A DNA stretch of 64,000 nucleotides, from contig JAFUXH010000071.1 of assembly GCA_017470945.1 (NCBI GenBank), forward strand, positions 1 to 64,000. The letters run 5' to 3'. The DNA comes from Clostridia bacterium. Its GTDB lineage: Bacteria > Bacillota > Clostridia > Christensenellales > Aristaeellaceae. The notes under the pieces were generated by a model. It worked only from the letters and a program-made list of their open reading frames with translations, ran no database searches and was not told the origin of the DNA. The position numbers were made by a program, and so were the translations under genes. Shown here one piece after another: positions 33,873-43,274 of this stretch (position 1 is the stretch's first letter; the number at the start of each line of letters is the position of its first letter).

Positions 33873-35378
33873 TTAAATCATGTACTCAATGATGTCCGCT
33901 TCTGAAAGGCTGGGATTGCGTTCAAATTCTTTCGCAACCTCAAAATCCTTCATGATCAGGATGCGATCCGCCATGCCGATCAGCTCAGCCAGTTCCTCGC
34001 TAATGAGCAGCACGGCCTTTCCCTGCTTCTTCATTTCCGCAATCACACTGTACATGAACTGCTTTACACCAATATCCACACCGCGGGTGGGACAATCCAT
34101 GATGATGACATTGGACCCCTTCTCTGTCCACTTGGTAAAGGAAACCTTTTGTTTGTTGCCGCCGGAAAGGGTGTTGACCCATTGCTTTTCGTTGTTACAC
34201 TTAATGCGAAAGCTTTCTATGCCCCGGCGCGCCATTTTCTTTTCGCTCGCCGGATTGATGAAGGTGGCATGGCTCAGCGCCGGCAGAGAAGGAAGAACGA
34301 TATTATCTCCAATTGCGCCTTCCAGGATCAGGGCCTCATTATCTCTGTTCTTGGAGATATAGCCGACGCCTGCCTGGATTGCTTCAAAGCAGGAGGAAAT
34401 CTCCTTTCCCTCACAAATCAGCTTTCCGCTTTGTAGCTTTTCCAACCCGAAAGCCGCGCGGCCGATTTCATGCATGCCGCAGCCGCTTAGTCCGCCAAAC
34501 CCGATTATTTCCCCTTCGTGGAGCTTTAAGCAAAAATCCTTGATGGAGCCGAAGGTAACATGATCCATCTCCAGCGCCACCTTTTCCCGGTGAGAGGTAT
34601 CGTAATCTTCCCGGTAATAGGCGTCGCCGATTTCCCGACCCACCATCATAAACCGAATTTTCTTTTCGGCGTCCGGCGCATCCATCTCCTCCCGATTCAG
34701 ATGGCCGATGATTTCGCCGTCCCGGAGCACAGTCAGGTCCGTGCATTGCTCCAGAATCTCATCCATATCATGTGAGATGAACACCACGGATTTTCCCTGG
34801 TCCTTCAGCTGATGGATCAGCTTGTACAGCAGCCGGCGGCCTTCATGGGAAAGCGCGGTCGTGGTTTCGTCCACAACGAACACTTCTGTCTCATCCGATA
34901 CGCAGCGGACGATTTCGATCAGCTTTCGATCCTCAAAGCCATATCGATTCATGTTATCTTCTGCTTTGATGTGCGTAATGCCAAAGGAATCCAGCATCTT
35001 CTGGGCCGCCGCATTGATTTGCTTCACGTTGACGATACCATACCTGGAAAACTCGTCAAATCGTCCTGCAAAAATATTTTCTGCCACAGTACAGTTCGGT
35101 ACGGTATTTGCTTCCTGAAGCACCATGCTGATGCCAGCTTTCTGGGCTTCAACCATCGTGGATGGATTCCAGGGCTTCCCTTTATAAAACATTTCACCGC
35201 TGGTTGCCTTCTGCATGCCAGAAATGATGGAAGTAATGGTGGATTTTCCACTGCCGTTCTCGCCCACCAGGCCTCTGATTTGACCGCGATAGAAGTTTAC
35301 ATCAACGCCCCGGAGAGCCTTCGTCGGTCCGAAGTTCTTGACCATATTTTTTACTTCAACAATTACATCCTGCACCAT
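33873..35378 (-). CDS. Sugar ABC transporter ATP-binding protein (RbsA/MglA type)
   Basis: A 501-residue double ABC ATPase energising sugar import. First half: Walker A GLVGENGSGKSTITSI, a degenerate signature, Walker B VFVVDETTTALS. Second half: degenerate Walker A (GFGGLSGCGMHEIGRAAFG), signature NTLSGGNKQKVSFTKW and Walker B NVIIMDCPTRGVDIG. Such unequal halves are normal for this family. It is the first gene of the operon, with promoter 35469-35497 and divergent from the AraC-type regulator, which likely controls it. Confidence 0.92.
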   Translation of the reverse strand: MVQDVIVEVKNMVKNFGPTKALRGVDVNFYRGQIRGLVGENGSGKSTITSIISGMQKATSGEMFYKGKPWNPSTMVEAQKAGISMVLQEANTVPNCTVAENIFAGRFDEFSRYGIVNVKQINAAAQKMLDSFGITHIKAEDNMNRYGFEDRKLIEIVRCVSDETEVFVVDETTTALSHEGRRLLYKLIHQLKDQGKSVVFISHDMDEILEQCTDLTVLRDGEIIGHLNREEMDAPDAEKKIRFMMVGREIGDAYYREDYDTSHREKVALEMDHVTFGSIKDFCLKLHEGEIIGFGGLSGCGMHEIGRAAFGLEKLQSGKLICEGKEISSCFEAIQAGVGYISKNRDNEALILEGAIGDNIVLPSLPALSHATFINPASEKKMARRGIESFRIKCNNEKQWVNTLSGGNKQKVSFTKWTEKGSNVIIMDCPTRGVDIGVKQFMYSVIAEMKKQGKAVLLISEELAELIGMADRILIMKDFEVAKEFERNPSLSEADIIEYMI

Positions 35379-35468
35379 GCTGCCCTCCGTTCTGTTGATG
35401 TTGCTTTTTCATTGAAGGTCGATCGTAATGCTGTCTGCATTGGGAATACTCTTCCCAATTTCACTATC

Positions 35469-35497
35469 ATTATAAAAAGGAAGCGCATTCTCTTCAA
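35469..35497 (-). promoter_or_regulatory. Promoter of the sugar ABC operon
   Basis: Minus strand TTGAAG (35492-35497), 17 bases, TATAAT (35469-35474). It faces away from the regulator promoter 22 bases to the right. Confidence 0.75.
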
Positions 35498-35519
35498 TGT
35501 GCTAATCGAGCAACTATAA

Positions 35520-35548
35520 TTGACTATTTTTAATATCTGTGCTATGCT
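35520..35548 (+). promoter_or_regulatory. Promoter of the AraC-type regulator
   Basis: TTGACT (35520-35525), 17 bases, TATGCT (35543-35548), 65 bases before the chosen start codon. Confidence 0.75.
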
Positions 35549-35613
35549 TTATACGTCAAAAAATGATGTTCAATACAACGCTAAATCGTCTTGCAAACAT
35601 GGGAGAAGATTTC

Positions 35614-36687
35614 ATGAGAGAGAAGGAAAAAGAGCTTCAAAGCCTTTTGCCGCTGACTGAGGAAGAACAAGTATATAAAAGGTTTTATGAGCTTCGGAAA
35701 GACCCTGACGCATATAAAGCTTATATGAAAGAAATGGAGGATTACGTTCGGCAGAATCGCCTGCTGATTTTTGAGTATCCATTTGTAACCCATCCTGAGC
35801 TGCTGACAGAAAAGGATTTATATGCTCATTTAGCGATCTCCCGTGGGTCCAACGTGAACGTGGTGCGGCATTTGCGGTATACGCCGGTATTCTGGCACAG
35901 CCATTCCTTCTTTACTGTGCTGTACGTTATGATGGGACGATGTGGACATAAAGCCGGCGATTTGGATATGCCGCTGGAGCGGGGAGACGTTTTCTTCCTT
36001 CCGCCGTATGTGAAGCAGACCATTGAAGTATTTGACGATGAAAGCGTGATTCTGAATCTTCATATCCGTAAGGACACCTTTGACGATGTGTTTTTCAACA
36101 CACTCCGCTACAACAATATCCTTTCCGATTTCTTTATGAGCAGCCTTTACAGCAAAGAGCCCGCTCAGGGGATTTTGTTTCATACAGGCGGCGATGAAGA
36201 AATACGGGATACAATCCTTGAAATGTACCATGAGGTTGAATTGGATGATGCCTATAGCTGGCGCTTGCTGAATACGATGGTGCCACAGCTATTTGCCAAG
36301 CTGCTTCGGTATTATTCTGACCAAGCTGTATTCACCGGTGCTTCCGTGCAAAAAGCAGACAATGTGAAACTGCGCATCCTGAGCTATATTAATAACCATT
36401 ATAAAACAGTGACGCTGGAAGACCTGGCGGAGCATTTCAATTATTCCGTGCCGCATTGCTCCAAACTGATCCGTGATGAAACCGGTGTTGGCTTCGTCTC
36501 TTTTGTGCGCCGGATCAAAATGAATCATGCGGTGGCGTTGCTGCTGAATACGAAGACCGCCATTTCAGAAATCAGCAATGTTGTCGGTTATGAAAACCCT
36601 GAATCCTTTATCCGCGTTTTTCAAAAGGTGTACGGCATCACACCTTCCGCTTTCCGGAAAAAAATGCTTGAAAAAGAAGCACAGTGA
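35614..36687 (+). CDS. AraC-family regulator of the sugar ABC operon
   Basis: A 357-residue regulator. The N-terminal part after a helical lead-in is a cupin sensor (HWHS-type segment VFWHSHSFFTVLYVMMGRCGHKAGDLDMPLERGDVFFLPP, residues about 95-145). The C-terminal hundred residues hold the double helix-turn-helix: TLEDLAEHFNYSVPHCSKLIRDETG and AISEISNVVGYENPESFIRVFQKVYGITPSAFRKK. ATG 35614 has GGGAGAAG upstream; earlier in-frame starts lack one. Divergent from the ABC operon, it probably activates it when its sugar is bound. Confidence 0.9.
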   Translation: MREKEKELQSLLPLTEEEQVYKRFYELRKDPDAYKAYMKEMEDYVRQNRLLIFEYPFVTHPELLTEKDLYAHLAISRGSNVNVVRHLRYTPVFWHSHSFFTVLYVMMGRCGHKAGDLDMPLERGDVFFLPPYVKQTIEVFDDESVILNLHIRKDTFDDVFFNTLRYNNILSDFFMSSLYSKEPAQGILFHTGGDEEIRDTILEMYHEVELDDAYSWRLLNTMVPQLFAKLLRYYSDQAVFTGASVQKADNVKLRILSYINNHYKTVTLEDLAEHFNYSVPHCSKLIRDETGVGFVSFVRRIKMNHAVALLLNTKTAISEISNVVGYENPESFIRVFQKVYGITPSAFRKKMLEKEAQ

Positions 36688-36758
36688 TTGCTTACTTTGG
36701 GCTTCATCCGCTGCTGTAAGGGATCACCCTGCCTGCTGATTTGGTGTCCATAATCATC

Positions 36759-36785
36759 AAAAAAGCCGCTTCCGAAGAAGCGGCT
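36759..36785 (-). terminator. Terminator after the TnpV remnant
   Basis: AGCCGCTT (36764-36771) pairs with AAGCGGCT (36778-36785); the minus strand ends in five or more T residues. It is correctly placed after the minus-strand remnant at 36798. Confidence 0.7.
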
Positions 36786-36797
36786 CGGCTTGTCTTG

Positions 36798-37055
36798 TTA
36801 CGCACAGATCAGTTCATTCCATATGATTTTTTCCACTTGGTTTTTGACGGTATTCATCATCCCGGCCCATTTTATGGGATCGATGGCTTTCAGCGTTTCT
36901 GTGATGCCTGCTGCATTTGCCATGACCAGGATCGTCGTTTCCGGAAGGCGTCTGGTGACCGCATCCGTTGCATTCAAATCGTCATACAGCCTGCCGGAAA
37001 GCAGAAGCCGGGTATAATATTGGAACGATATTCCCGCGTTTTCGAGGGTTTTCCT
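36798..37055 (-). pseudogene. Remnant of a TnpV transposon protein, C-terminal part
   Basis: Reading the minus strand upstream from TAA 36798-36800 gives a frame of about 80 residues: YYTRLLLSGRLYDDLN, ITETLKAIDPIKWAGMMN and VKNQVEKIIWNELICA. These match in order the C-terminal part of TnpV proteins of clostridial transposons (LxLSGxLxxHLxxID, then WVGxMNxxxxxAEEIIxxELIY). The N-terminal part and a start codon are not found. The rest of 36688-37119 holds no other gene. Confidence 0.6.
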
Positions 37056-37119
37056 TTTATTAATTTGATACGTTAATAGCTGTCGATCGCATCTTTGTCA
37101 TAGTGCTATCGCAAAGTAA

Positions 37120-37539
37120 TTATTTATACTTTCTCAGGGTGATGCCCAGAAAATTGGCGTCAAACCCTTTCATCAGCGTGTCAAAATCACCCAAATAAAA
37201 AGCATTCCGAGGGTACTTCTCATTCCAACTTTGGCAAAGGCACTGCGCAAACGCGACGGCATTCTGGCCGTATCGCAGCGCTGATGGGCCCAAAAATAAT
37301 GCCATCACTTGCTTGATCTGGATCGTGCTTTCTTTTTTCTCCCGGCGCGGCATTCCGGCCAGCCGTTGATCGATGACTTCGATCAACCGTTTGGTTTGTT
37401 CCTGAAGATCCGCGCCTGACAGATCATCAAAATACGGCTGGACGTTCTGCGAAAAAGCAGCGAAGTGATCCGGGTATTCCGCATAGGTAAAATGCGCAAG
37501 GTACTCCCGGGAAGTAAATATCAGCTCAGCTAAATCCAT
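37120..37539 (-). CDS. Hypothetical protein
   Basis: I do not recognise this 139-residue soluble protein. It is rich in aromatic residues (YLAHFTYAEYPDHFAAFSQNVQPYF) and helical in outlook, with a basic patch GMPRREKKEST and a C-terminal NEKYPRNAFYLGDFDTLMKGFDANFLGITLRK. A GGAGGGCGA site precedes the ATG and a TATAAT-like box lies further up, divergent from the YesN gene. No membrane segment or metal motif is seen. Confidence 0.6.
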   Translation of the reverse strand: MDLAELIFTSREYLAHFTYAEYPDHFAAFSQNVQPYFDDLSGADLQEQTKRLIEVIDQRLAGMPRREKKESTIQIKQVMALFLGPSALRYGQNAVAFAQCLCQSWNEKYPRNAFYLGDFDTLMKGFDANFLGITLRKYK

Positions 37540-37602
37540 TCGATTCGCCCTCCTGCTTTTTGGTTATTATATGACAAACTGTAAGAAAAGAAAAGAGGGT
37601 GC

Positions 37603-37631
37603 TTTACATTCAGATCAATTCATTATATAAT
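37603..37631 (+). promoter_or_regulatory. Promoter of the three-component sensor genes
   Basis: TTTACA (37603-37608), 17 bases, TATAAT (37626-37631), 83 bases before the start of the response regulator gene. Confidence 0.75.
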
Positions 37632-37713
37632 GCCTTCAATCTTGCATTGTTTTAAAAAATTCGAGGGGCAGCAAGGAAAAAAGCAAAGAACACCCGGAAG
37701 GAAGGCGTGCATC

Positions 37714-39252
37714 ATGGAAAAGCCAATTTTTACCATTGTTGTGGCGGACGACGAGGACGAACTGCGCGAGGCCATGTGCCGGCTGATCGATTGGGAATCC
37801 ATTGGTTTTCGGCTTCTTGGCAGCGCGGGAAACGGGCTTGACGCACTGCAGATGGTGGAGCAGCTGCAGCCTGATCTGCTTTTGACGGATATTCAAATGC
37901 CTTTTATAACCGGCACCAGCCTGGCCCGGCAGGTGCGGGAATTGCAGCCCTTGATTCAGGTCGCCTTCCTTTCGGGATACGATGACTTTGAGTACGCGCG
38001 CAGCGCGATCGACAATCAGGTGATCGCCTATTGGCTGAAACCCATCAGTATGGCCGAACTGACGGAAAATCTGCAAAGCATCCACGCGAAGATGGAAGAA
38101 AGATTCCATGCCTTCCTGCCCGAAGAACAGGACACCGATCGGTCCCTCGTGATTTCTTCGCTGCTGCTGGATGATTTTCCGGGACAGATCACAGAGGGAG
38201 AAAGGCGCCGCATGCTGCGGGATTGCGGCATGACATTTACGGAGCCAAACGAGTTCATGGTGTTGGTCTCGGTTCCAGAAGGCGGGGAGCTGCCCCAGAA
38301 CGCGGCGCAGATTGTGGATAAAGCGCTGCGGCAGTCATATAGCTGCGCCAGCTTTGTTTCCGGCCGACGGATTTTCAGTTTGCTGATATCGGAAGATGGG
38401 TTTGCCCGGCTGAATAAAGCGCTGGATGAATTGTACTATTTGCTGAAACGCATTTTAGGGACGGACTGCACCCTGGGCGTCAGCCGCCGTTTCGACAGAT
38501 TGGAGCGGTGCAGCGCCGCGTGCCGGGAAGCTGTAGACGCCGCCAGACTTTCCGACGACACGGGGGTTCGGTATATCAGCGGCCTGCAGGCCCGGGCAGA
38601 GGAACAAATGCAAAGCGAACAGCAGACGGCGGTGCAGTTTGACCGGCTGTTCTTCAGCGGTGATCGTGCCGGCCTGGAGGCCTTTCTGAGCAGTTGCCTG
38701 GGCCCGCAAATCAGCGAAATCACCTCCATGCAGATCCTGGTGGTCTGCCAAGGGGTTTTGCGATCTGCGTTGGGCGAAGATGCGCTTATGCTTCTGCTCC
38801 GGCGCTTTGGACTGTTGGATCCGCTCAGCGCCGGCCTGCACGCTGAGGATTTTCACCGCCGCATCATTGAGCTGTGCCTGGAAGGGCAGTTTCAGCTGGC
38901 GCAAAGCAATCGAGGCGGGATGGGCCAGCTGGTGGATCGCACGCTGCACATCATCGAGCAGCGATATATGGATGAGGAATTGTCTTTAAACTCTGTCAGC
39001 GAGGAGCTACACGTAAGCCCCAATTACCTCAGCGCTAATATGAAAAAGTACGCGGGAGACACGTTTATCAACCTTTTGATCAAAAAGCGCATGGAGACCG
39101 CAAAAATCCTGATCCAAGCCAAGAATATGAAAATCGGGGAAATCGCGGAAAAATGCGGATACAGCGATCAGCATTATTTCAGCTTCTGCTTCAAAAAGTA
39201 CTACGGGATATCACCGGCAAAAATGCGCCGCGGAGAGGAGGAGCAGGCTTGA
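37714..39252 (+). CDS. YesN-type response regulator with AraC DNA-binding domain
   Basis: A 512-residue regulator: receiver domain (VVADDEDELREAMCRLIDWESIGF, phosphoacceptor Asp in LLLTDIQMPFITG, Lys in AYWLKPISMAEL), a middle region of about 270 residues typical of YesN proteins, and a C-terminal AraC helix-turn-helix pair (ELSLNSVSEELHVSPNYLSANMKKYAG and KIGEIAEKCGYSDQHYFSFCFKKYYGISPAKMRR). ATG 37714 follows GGAAGGAAGG. It forms a TTGA overlap with the kinase gene and should activate the mgl operon downstream. Confidence 0.93.
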   Translation: MEKPIFTIVVADDEDELREAMCRLIDWESIGFRLLGSAGNGLDALQMVEQLQPDLLLTDIQMPFITGTSLARQVRELQPLIQVAFLSGYDDFEYARSAIDNQVIAYWLKPISMAELTENLQSIHAKMEERFHAFLPEEQDTDRSLVISSLLLDDFPGQITEGERRRMLRDCGMTFTEPNEFMVLVSVPEGGELPQNAAQIVDKALRQSYSCASFVSGRRIFSLLISEDGFARLNKALDELYYLLKRILGTDCTLGVSRRFDRLERCSAACREAVDAARLSDDTGVRYISGLQARAEEQMQSEQQTAVQFDRLFFSGDRAGLEAFLSSCLGPQISEITSMQILVVCQGVLRSALGEDALMLLLRRFGLLDPLSAGLHAEDFHRRIIELCLEGQFQLAQSNRGGMGQLVDRTLHIIEQRYMDEELSLNSVSEELHVSPNYLSANMKKYAGDTFINLLIKKRMETAKILIQAKNMKIGEIAEKCGYSDQHYFSFCFKKYYGISPAKMRRGEEEQA

Positions 39253-40958
39253 GAAAAAAAGGGATCTCCATGTATGTGGTGCTGCTGCTCAGCCTGTCCG
39301 GGGCAGTGCTGCTGGTTCTGATCACCGCGGTTTTGCTGTTCTATCAAACCTATCAGCGTTCCCTGATCCGGAATGCGGAAATCAACAGCCAGCGCACCGT
39401 GGCCCAGGCAGCCAACACCATGAATGAGTATTTGGAGGATACGGACAGGCTCATGGTTACGCTGGACGCTTTTCTGGAAGAAGCCTCGATGGACCGGCAA
39501 GCCTTCTTTGATGTGTTTTTGCGCATGTATCCGGACTTAGTGGCTGTTTCCACGTATCGCGCGGATGGAACGCTGCTTCATTGTTACAGCTTGCTGGGGA
39601 ACGCGCAGCCTGAATTGGATGAGAACCTGTCTTTTCCCAGCTCCATGCTTGCTCAATATACGGATGGATTTGTGTCGGCGCCGCACGTGGTTTCTTTTTT
39701 TCAAGGCGCGTATCCCTGGGTGATCACCATGGTTTCTTCGCTGGATATCGAGGATGAGGAAGCATGGGTGGCCCTGGATATCAGATGCAACAACATTTCC
39801 GAATATATCAATGGCGTGGGGATCGGCCAGCGGGGTTATTGCTTTTTAATGGATACAGACGGCAATATCGTGTATCATCCGCAGCAGCAGCTGATTTATT
39901 CCGCCTTAAAATCCGAGAATACGGCATTGATCTCCACCCTGCCCGATGGCAGCTTCATAGATGGCAACGTCATCTACACCATTCAAAATCTGAATAACGG
40001 CCGCTGGCGGGTGGTGGGCGTGAGCTTTGTTCAGGAGCTGATCACCGACAGCCTAACGGAGCTGGGGCGCATCCTGTTGCTTTCCGCCCTGGTGATCCTT
40101 GCGGCCATGCTGATCATCAGCGCTTTGCTTTCCCGGGTGCTGTCGCGTCCGCTGCGGGGGTTCACCGAATCCATGAAACAATTTGAAGAGAACGCGGAGG
40201 CTTTCACCTACCTGCCGTCCGGCGGCGTGCAGGAACTGCGCACCCTGTCCTCTTCTTTTGAACACATGGTCGTTCGGCTGCAAAGCTTGATGGCAACGGT
40301 GCGAAACGAGCAGATCAACCTGCGGAAAACGGAGCTTCGCGCGCTGCAGGCGCAGATCAATCCTCATTTTTTATATAATACGCTGGATTCTATTTCCTGG
40401 ATGTGCGAACAGGGCCGGAATCAAGAGGCCGTGCAGATGGTAAACGCCCTGGCCAGGCTGTTCAGAATCAGCATCAGCCGGGGGCATGAATTGATCCCTA
40501 TCCGCAGTGAACTGAAGCATGCGGAAAGCTACCTCCAGATCCAATCGTACCGGTACAAAAATCAATTTCATTATTCCTTCGACGTAGACGAAAACTGCTT
40601 AGATTATCTGTGCAACAAGATCACCTTGCAGCCCATTTTGGAAAACGCTATCTACCATGGCATCAACGGCCTGGTGGATGACGGGGAAATCAGGGTGAGC
40701 GTAACGAGCGAAGGGGACGACGTGGTGTTCACGGTGAGCGACAACGGCAGCGGCATGCGCCAGGAACAAATTGACGCCATCATGAGCAAGGAACGCAGCG
40801 ATCAGGCCGGCATCGGCATCAAAAATGTGAATGACCGCCTGAAAATATACTTCGGGTCGAATTACGGCCTGGAAATCAACAGCGTGCCCGATGAAGGCAC
40901 CCGGGTGATCATTCGGATGCCCAAGGTCAGAGAAGAGGAAGAGTATGAAAAGAATTAA
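39249..40958 (+). CDS. YesM-type sensor histidine kinase
   Basis: A 569-residue kinase. TTG 39249, overlapping the regulator stop and behind GAGGAG, is the likely start; ATG 39270 is the alternative. Membrane segments at about residues 10-35 and 275-300 enclose a Cache-type sensor (GYCFLMDTDGNIVYHPQ), followed by HAMP (SRPLRGFTESMKQFEENAEAF), the His_kinase domain with phosphoacceptor His in QINPHFLYNTLDSISWM, and the ATPase with ENAIYHGINGLVDDGE and SDNGSGM. It pairs with the YesN regulator and the binding lipoprotein that follows. Confidence 0.93.
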   Translation: MRKKGISMYVVLLLSLSGAVLLVLITAVLLFYQTYQRSLIRNAEINSQRTVAQAANTMNEYLEDTDRLMVTLDAFLEEASMDRQAFFDVFLRMYPDLVAVSTYRADGTLLHCYSLLGNAQPELDENLSFPSSMLAQYTDGFVSAPHVVSFFQGAYPWVITMVSSLDIEDEEAWVALDIRCNNISEYINGVGIGQRGYCFLMDTDGNIVYHPQQQLIYSALKSENTALISTLPDGSFIDGNVIYTIQNLNNGRWRVVGVSFVQELITDSLTELGRILLLSALVILAAMLIISALLSRVLSRPLRGFTESMKQFEENAEAFTYLPSGGVQELRTLSSSFEHMVVRLQSLMATVRNEQINLRKTELRALQAQINPHFLYNTLDSISWMCEQGRNQEAVQMVNALARLFRISISRGHELIPIRSELKHAESYLQIQSYRYKNQFHYSFDVDENCLDYLCNKITLQPILENAIYHGINGLVDDGEIRVSVTSEGDDVVFTVSDNGSGMRQEQIDAIMSKERSDQAGIGIKNVNDRLKIYFGSNYGLEINSVPDEGTRVIIRMPKVREEEEYEKN

Positions 40959-41910
40959 GATCGGTTTGGCGCTCCTGGCCGCCCTCTTTTTTCTCAATGG
41001 CTGCGCGCCGCGGAATGCCTCCATTGCTTCCCAGCGGAAAATTTATTTTGTGGTCAAATCCGTTGATACGCAGTTCTGGCGTTCTGCGATCGGCGGGGCC
41101 AATGCCGCCAAGGCGGAATACAACGTGGAATTGACTGTGGTCGGCCCTGAAACAGAAGAGGATTACGCCCAACAGAACGCCTGTATCGAGCAGGCGATCG
41201 CTGAACGGGCGGACGCCATCATTTTTTCGGCAATCAGCTACACAGATAATGCCGATGCGATCCAGGCGGCCGCCGAAGCCGGCATCAAAATCGTGATCAT
41301 TGACAGCGACGTGGATTCACGCAGGGTGCACGCGCGGATTGGCACGGACAATATCCAGGCCGGCCGCATGACGGGTATGGCAGTGCTGGATACCGATGAG
41401 GACGCGCTATGCGTCGGCATCGTCAATTTTGATTTGAGCAGCCGCAATGGCCAAGAGCGGGAACAAGGCCTGCGGCAGGTGCTGGAGCAGGATGGCCGCG
41501 TTTCTCAAATATACACCATCAACGTGGCCGCCACGCCGGAGGATGCGCAGGCCGGATCAATGACGCTTCTGGCGCGGCATCCGGAGATCAATGTGCTGGT
41601 GGGCCTCAATGAGCCGTTAGCCGTGGGCGTCGGGCGAGCGGCAAACGCCCTGGGCCGTTCGGGGCGCATGCGCGTGATCGGTTTTGACACCAATGTGGAA
41701 TGTGTCGATATGATGCGCGGCGGCACCATTTCCGCGCTGATCACGCAGAATCCCTATGCAATGGGATATTTGGGCGTGGAATATGCCTGGAAGCTGCTGG
41801 AAGGGGAAACAGTTGATCCGAATACATGGCTGGATACTGCGACGACAATCGTCTCGCGGGAAAATATGTTCACCCCCGAAAGCCAGCGCGCCCTCTTTTC
41901 TTTTGATTGA
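40945..41910 (+). CDS. Sugar-binding lipoprotein, third component of the sensor
   Basis: A 321-residue lipoprotein: signal peptide KIGLALLAALFFLNGC with a lipobox cysteine at 20, then a periplasmic binding protein-like I fold (KIYFVVKSVDTQFWRSAIGGANAAKAEY, ADAIIFSAISYTDNADAIQAAAEAGIKIVIIDSDVD, IGTDNIQAGRMTGMAVL, VIGFDTNVECVDMMRGGTISALITQNPYAMGYLGVEYA). It overlaps the kinase gene by 14 bases rather than sitting with the transporter genes, as do XylFII-like or XynC-like proteins that bind a sugar and signal through a YesM/LytS-type kinase. It is therefore taken as the sensor protein and not the transport protein. Confidence 0.88.
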   Translation: MKRIKIGLALLAALFFLNGCAPRNASIASQRKIYFVVKSVDTQFWRSAIGGANAAKAEYNVELTVVGPETEEDYAQQNACIEQAIAERADAIIFSAISYTDNADAIQAAAEAGIKIVIIDSDVDSRRVHARIGTDNIQAGRMTGMAVLDTDEDALCVGIVNFDLSSRNGQEREQGLRQVLEQDGRVSQIYTINVAATPEDAQAGSMTLLARHPEINVLVGLNEPLAVGVGRAANALGRSGRMRVIGFDTNVECVDMMRGGTISALITQNPYAMGYLGVEYAWKLLEGETVDPNTWLDTATTIVSRENMFTPESQRALFSFD

Positions 41911-41955
41911 TTTGCACAATTTTTTCTTATATTTTTTGGAATCGCATATCATTCG

Positions 41956-41989
41956 CGTAAGTTTTTTAACCTTTTTTCGTAAGTATACG
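41956..41989 (+). promoter_or_regulatory. Candidate YesN binding site and promoter before mglB
   Basis: CGTAAG occurs at 41956-41961 and 41978-41983, 22 bases apart, each followed by T- or TA-rich sequence, ahead of TATACG (41984-41989). Direct repeats about two helical turns apart next to a -10 box suit an AraC-type activator. No good -35 box is present, in keeping with activation. Confidence 0.45.
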
Positions 41990-42075
41990 CATGGCTTTTT
42001 TCCCTTCCTCCGTTTAAGCTAATGATAAAGCCGGGCATCTTATGCCCGAGAATATTCAAAACGGAGGAACACACT

Positions 42076-43185
42076 ATGAAAAAGATCCTTGCTCTGATGC
42101 TCACTCTGGCAATGGTTCTGGCGCTGGGTGTGAATGCCTATGCCGAACCCGCCGCTGCAAAGATCGCCGTATTCTGGTATGCTTTCAGCGATGCTTATCT
42201 TTCCACCGTGCGCGCCGCGCTGGACGCCGATCTGCAGCAAGCCGGCATCGAATTCCAGAACTTTGACGCCAACAACAATCAGGGCACCCAGCTGGAGCAG
42301 GTGCAGACCGCTGTCACCAACGGCTTCACCGTGCTGGTTGTGAACCTGGTCACCTCCGGCTCCGCTGACGCCGCCGAGCAGATCATCGAAGCCGCCAACG
42401 GCCTGCCCGTTATCTTCTTCAACCGCGCCATCGAGGGTGACGGCGAAGAGAACACCGTGCTGGGCGCCAATGCCAACATTGCCTTCATCGGCACCGATGC
42501 TCCCGAAGCCGGCCATATGCAGGGCAAAATGATCGGCGATTTCCTGGTGGCGAACTATGACGCCATTGACCTCAATGGCGACGGCCAGATTTCCTACGCC
42601 ATGTTCATGGGCGACGCCGCCAACGTGGAAGCCATCTACCGCACCCAGTACGGCGTGGAAGACGCCAACGCCATCCTGACCGCTAATGGCAAGCCCGAGC
42701 TGGTTTACTTCGACGCCAACAACTCCGATAAGTATCAGCTGGATCCCAACGGCGCTTGGTCCTCTGCCGCCGCTTTCGACTTCATGAGCGTTAACCTGGC
42801 TGGCTACAGCGAGGCCAACGGCAACATGATCGAGCTCATCATCGCCAACAACGACGATATGGCCATCGGCTCCATTTCCGCGCTGCAGAGCGCCGGCTAC
42901 AACCTGGGCGACGGCGAAAGCAAGAAGATCCCCGTATTCGGTGTGGACGCGACTCAGCCCGCGCAGGATGCCATCGCCGATGACACCATGACCGGTACCG
43001 TGAAGCAGGATGCCGAAGGTATGGCCTACGCCATCTGCGCTACGGTAGCCGCTGTTGCCGGCGGCGCCGAAATCGCCGACGCGGTTGCGACCGTGGCTGA
43101 ATCCAACGACATTTTCTCCATCGCCGAGGGCTTCACCAACAAGGTGTTCGTGGCCTATGCCCCCTTCACCGGCGCTGCTGAATAA
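42076..43185 (+). CDS. mglB: Galactose/glucose-type ABC transporter binding protein
   Basis: A 369-residue exported binding protein. Signal peptide KKILALMLTLAMVLALGVNAYA; mature part KIAVFWYAFSDAYLSTVRAAL, FDANNNQGTQLEQVQTAVTNG, a calcium loop DLNGDGQISY as in MglB, IIANNDDMAIGSISALQSAGYN, PVFGVDATQPAQDAI and DTMTGTVKQDAEGMA. The EF-hand-like calcium loop and length place it with galactose-binding proteins. ATG 42076 has GGAGG upstream. No lipobox is seen. The codon use is highly biased (GCC, AAC, GGC), as for a strongly expressed gene. Confidence 0.93.
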   Translation: MKKILALMLTLAMVLALGVNAYAEPAAAKIAVFWYAFSDAYLSTVRAALDADLQQAGIEFQNFDANNNQGTQLEQVQTAVTNGFTVLVVNLVTSGSADAAEQIIEAANGLPVIFFNRAIEGDGEENTVLGANANIAFIGTDAPEAGHMQGKMIGDFLVANYDAIDLNGDGQISYAMFMGDAANVEAIYRTQYGVEDANAILTANGKPELVYFDANNSDKYQLDPNGAWSSAAAFDFMSVNLAGYSEANGNMIELIIANNDDMAIGSISALQSAGYNLGDGESKKIPVFGVDATQPAQDAIADDTMTGTVKQDAEGMAYAICATVAAVAGGAEIADAVATVAESNDIFSIAEGFTNKVFVAYAPFTGAAE

Positions 43186-43274
43186 TTCAACAAACTGCAT
43201 GATGGGGCAGCTGTCGAAAAGGCGGCTGCCCTTTCCTTGAAATTCCTCAGGATGATTGGTTGGGAGGCAACGAC

